From positions 1 to 50,380 of the IMG/VR virus record IMGVR_UViG_3300032360_000014: 50,380 bases of DNA; one strand, 5' to 3'. Positions within the stretch are counted from its first letter, which is position 1. Every line of letters starts with the position of its first letter. Both the position numbers and the translations under genes were made by a program. This document shows positions 49,227 through 50,380 of the stretch, one piece after another. The notes beneath the pieces were generated by a model. That model saw only the letters and a program-made list of their open reading frames with translations. It had not been told where the DNA came from and made no database searches. Source of the DNA: a virus.

Positions 49227-50117
49227 ATGAAAACAACAAAAAGACGGGGGGCGGTAGATTATTGCAATCAAGTCGCGAACCCCAGCCCGCGCTTTGACGT
49301 GCCACCAACGCACGTCAGTCGCCTGGCGTTTATTAATGACGCAGTAAAGAAAAGTCATCAAGTAAATGTGCTTTTATCAGATGTAGCGCAATGGGCTCGC
49401 AGTAACAACGATCGCAAAAAAGCATTTTATAAAGATCGCGCTAATGCAATTAAAGCGCTGGTGTCGTGCTTTGCAGAGCATTACAACGTGATCACCGGGC
49501 AAGTGCAAATCTCACTGCGTAACGCCGCCGACTTGTGCGGTTTAAGCACCATATCACAGCGTGAAAAAGACAAAGCCGAGGCTGATCCAACATACGCCCC
49601 GCGGCCCAGCATCAGCCGCGTCTCTCGCGCATTTAAAGACATGTGCGAGTTAGGTTGGGTAAATGCCCCGCAAAGCTGGCAAATCTGGGACAAAGCAGCC
49701 CACCACTGGATAGATAAAATATTTGAACTCACCCCACTGTTTTTCAAAGCGCTGGGGATCACCCCTGAACGCGTTGAACGTGTGCGCCAAGCGCGCCTTA
49801 AGTATCTTGCGAAAAAGCAGTATTTGGGGCTTACAGAGCAGCAGCTTGCAACCACGCCCTTGGCCGAGATTAAACGCATTGCCCGCCATGTTTATGCGCG
49901 AACAATTCGTGAGCGCCGCGAAAGCAAACAAGCGCTGTCAAAGCTTAAGCGTCAAGCGTTAAATAAAACCCCTGCAGAGCAGCGCGCAGTAGCCACAGAG
50001 CGCGTGATCAAGCGCTTAGGAGCGCGGGTTAAGCATTTATCTGAGCAATTATTTAGTCAAGAAGTCAATCAAGAAGTGGCGCTGATCAGGCGATTACTCA
50101 CCCCAGCACCCGCCTAA
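49227..50117 (+). CDS. repA: IncFII-type replication initiator RepA
   Basis: 296 residues from ATG 49227 (AAAGGA six bases upstream; a GTG at 49197 is in frame but lies in the leader). The sequence follows the IncFII RepA family: QVANPSPRFDVPP, LAFINDAVKKS, RANAIKALVSCFAEHYN, GQVQISLRNAADLCGLST, SISRVSRAFKDMCELGWV and ERRESKQALSKLKRQAL. RepA acts in cis on an origin just downstream and needs DnaA. The downstream DnaA box and repeats fit. It is the second initiator of this element besides the Rep_3 protein. Confidence 0.86.
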   Translation: MKTTKRRGAVDYCNQVANPSPRFDVPPTHVSRLAFINDAVKKSHQVNVLLSDVAQWARSNNDRKKAFYKDRANAIKALVSCFAEHYNVITGQVQISLRNAADLCGLSTISQREKDKAEADPTYAPRPSISRVSRAFKDMCELGWVNAPQSWQIWDKAAHHWIDKIFELTPLFFKALGITPERVERVRQARLKYLAKKQYLGLTEQQLATTPLAEIKRIARHVYARTIRERRESKQALSKLKRQALNKTPAEQRAVATERVIKRLGARVKHLSEQLFSQEVNQEVALIRRLLTPAPA

Positions 50118-50253
50118 CCATTCTAACGGCCATGACAACCACGCAATCGCGTGGTTTTTGTGCTGCCTGCCTTTTTAAAATAGTTCCTGTCAGCGCTGCC
50201 CAGCGGCTTTATAGCGATGTTATCCACACCCCCTAACTAAACTCCCCCTAAAA
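50118..50253 (+). other. RepA cis/oriR region with DnaA box
   Basis: Noncoding. TTATCCACA (50220-50228) is a perfect DnaA box about 100 bp downstream of the repA stop, as in IncFII plasmids, where the CIS element lies between. GCGTGG and CACGC arms near 50133-50156 form a small hairpin with TTTTTG after it, a possible repA terminator. The repeats continue across the circle junction at bases 28-78. Confidence 0.7.
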
Positions 50254-50380
50254 GCACCGTGCACAAGTAACTTATACAGTTAAAGTGCAAACGTCTTTTT
50301 TATAAAGTGCCTGCGCACTGTTATAAAGTGCAAAATTATTTACAGCTAACTAGATACAACTAATTTATTGATACGCACAG
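50254..50380. repeat. Right copy of 127-bp terminal direct repeat
   Basis: Identical to bases 1-127. It should be removed when the circle is closed, giving 50,253 bp. Confidence 0.93.

Overview
The window is one complete circular element of about 50,253 bp: bases 1-127 are repeated exactly at 50254-50380, the signature of an assembled circle. It reads as a temperate phage that persists as a plasmid (phage-plasmid). It carries a full siphovirus structural set with an HK97-type head and a lambda-like tail, but also plasmid replication and partition genes. Codon style, AT-rich intergenic DNA and family resemblances suggest a marine gammaproteobacterial host such as Pseudoalteromonas or Shewanella. 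This host call is inference; there is no host marker gene.

Layout. 0.1-2.4 kb: small RMF-like gene, LexA-box-controlled orphan umuD, then a promoter/palindrome, a very acidic 130-aa protein and an Aca2-family repressor (candidate anti-CRISPR operon). 2.5-7.1 kb: small regulator, two matching operator arrays, a DndC/PAPS-reductase-like PP-loop enzyme and a C5-cytosine methyltransferase. 7.1-10.0 kb: small phage genes ending in a proteasome-like hydrolase. 10.0-11.5 kb: Rep_3 initiator flanked by two iteron sets, an AT-rich stretch and DnaA boxes. 11.5-14.7 kb: small ORFs, serine resolvase, a double-glycine-type peptide, a membrane protein and an HTH gene. 14.8-16.2 kb: parA/ribbon-helix-helix parB with arrays of an 11-bp-spaced heptamer. 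16.3-20.4 kb: TagO-like moron, coiled-coil gene, phage Dam, CI-like repressor, Cro-like gene, Q-like antiterminator. 20.5-23.8 kb: tyrosine recombinase and small regulators. 23.8-25.6 kb: late promoter/terminator leader and lysis genes. 25.6-27.2 kb: structured noncoding region, D12 adenine methylase, HNH protein. 27.3-49.0 kb: packaging, head, tail and fibre genes. 49.0-50.25 kb (wrapping to base ~80): a second replicon, IncFII-like RepA with a hairpin-rich leader and a downstream DnaA box.

How it works together. Lysogeny as a plasmid would use two initiators (RepA and Rep_3), ParAB partition and a serine resolvase. The lytic switch is a CI/Cro pair whose operator motif (CAC-N5-GTG) recurs at the immunity region, before dam and at the late promoter. 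The CI-like repressor lacks the Ser/Lys autocleavage dyad. Q would antiterminate the late leader to express lysis and structural genes. Three DNA methyltransferases, the DndC-like enzyme and the Acr-like/Aca2 pair form an anti-host-defence layer. The candidates most worth testing are the acidic gene next to Aca2, the DndC-like/cytosine methylase unit with its duplicated operators, and the structured region before the D12 methylase.
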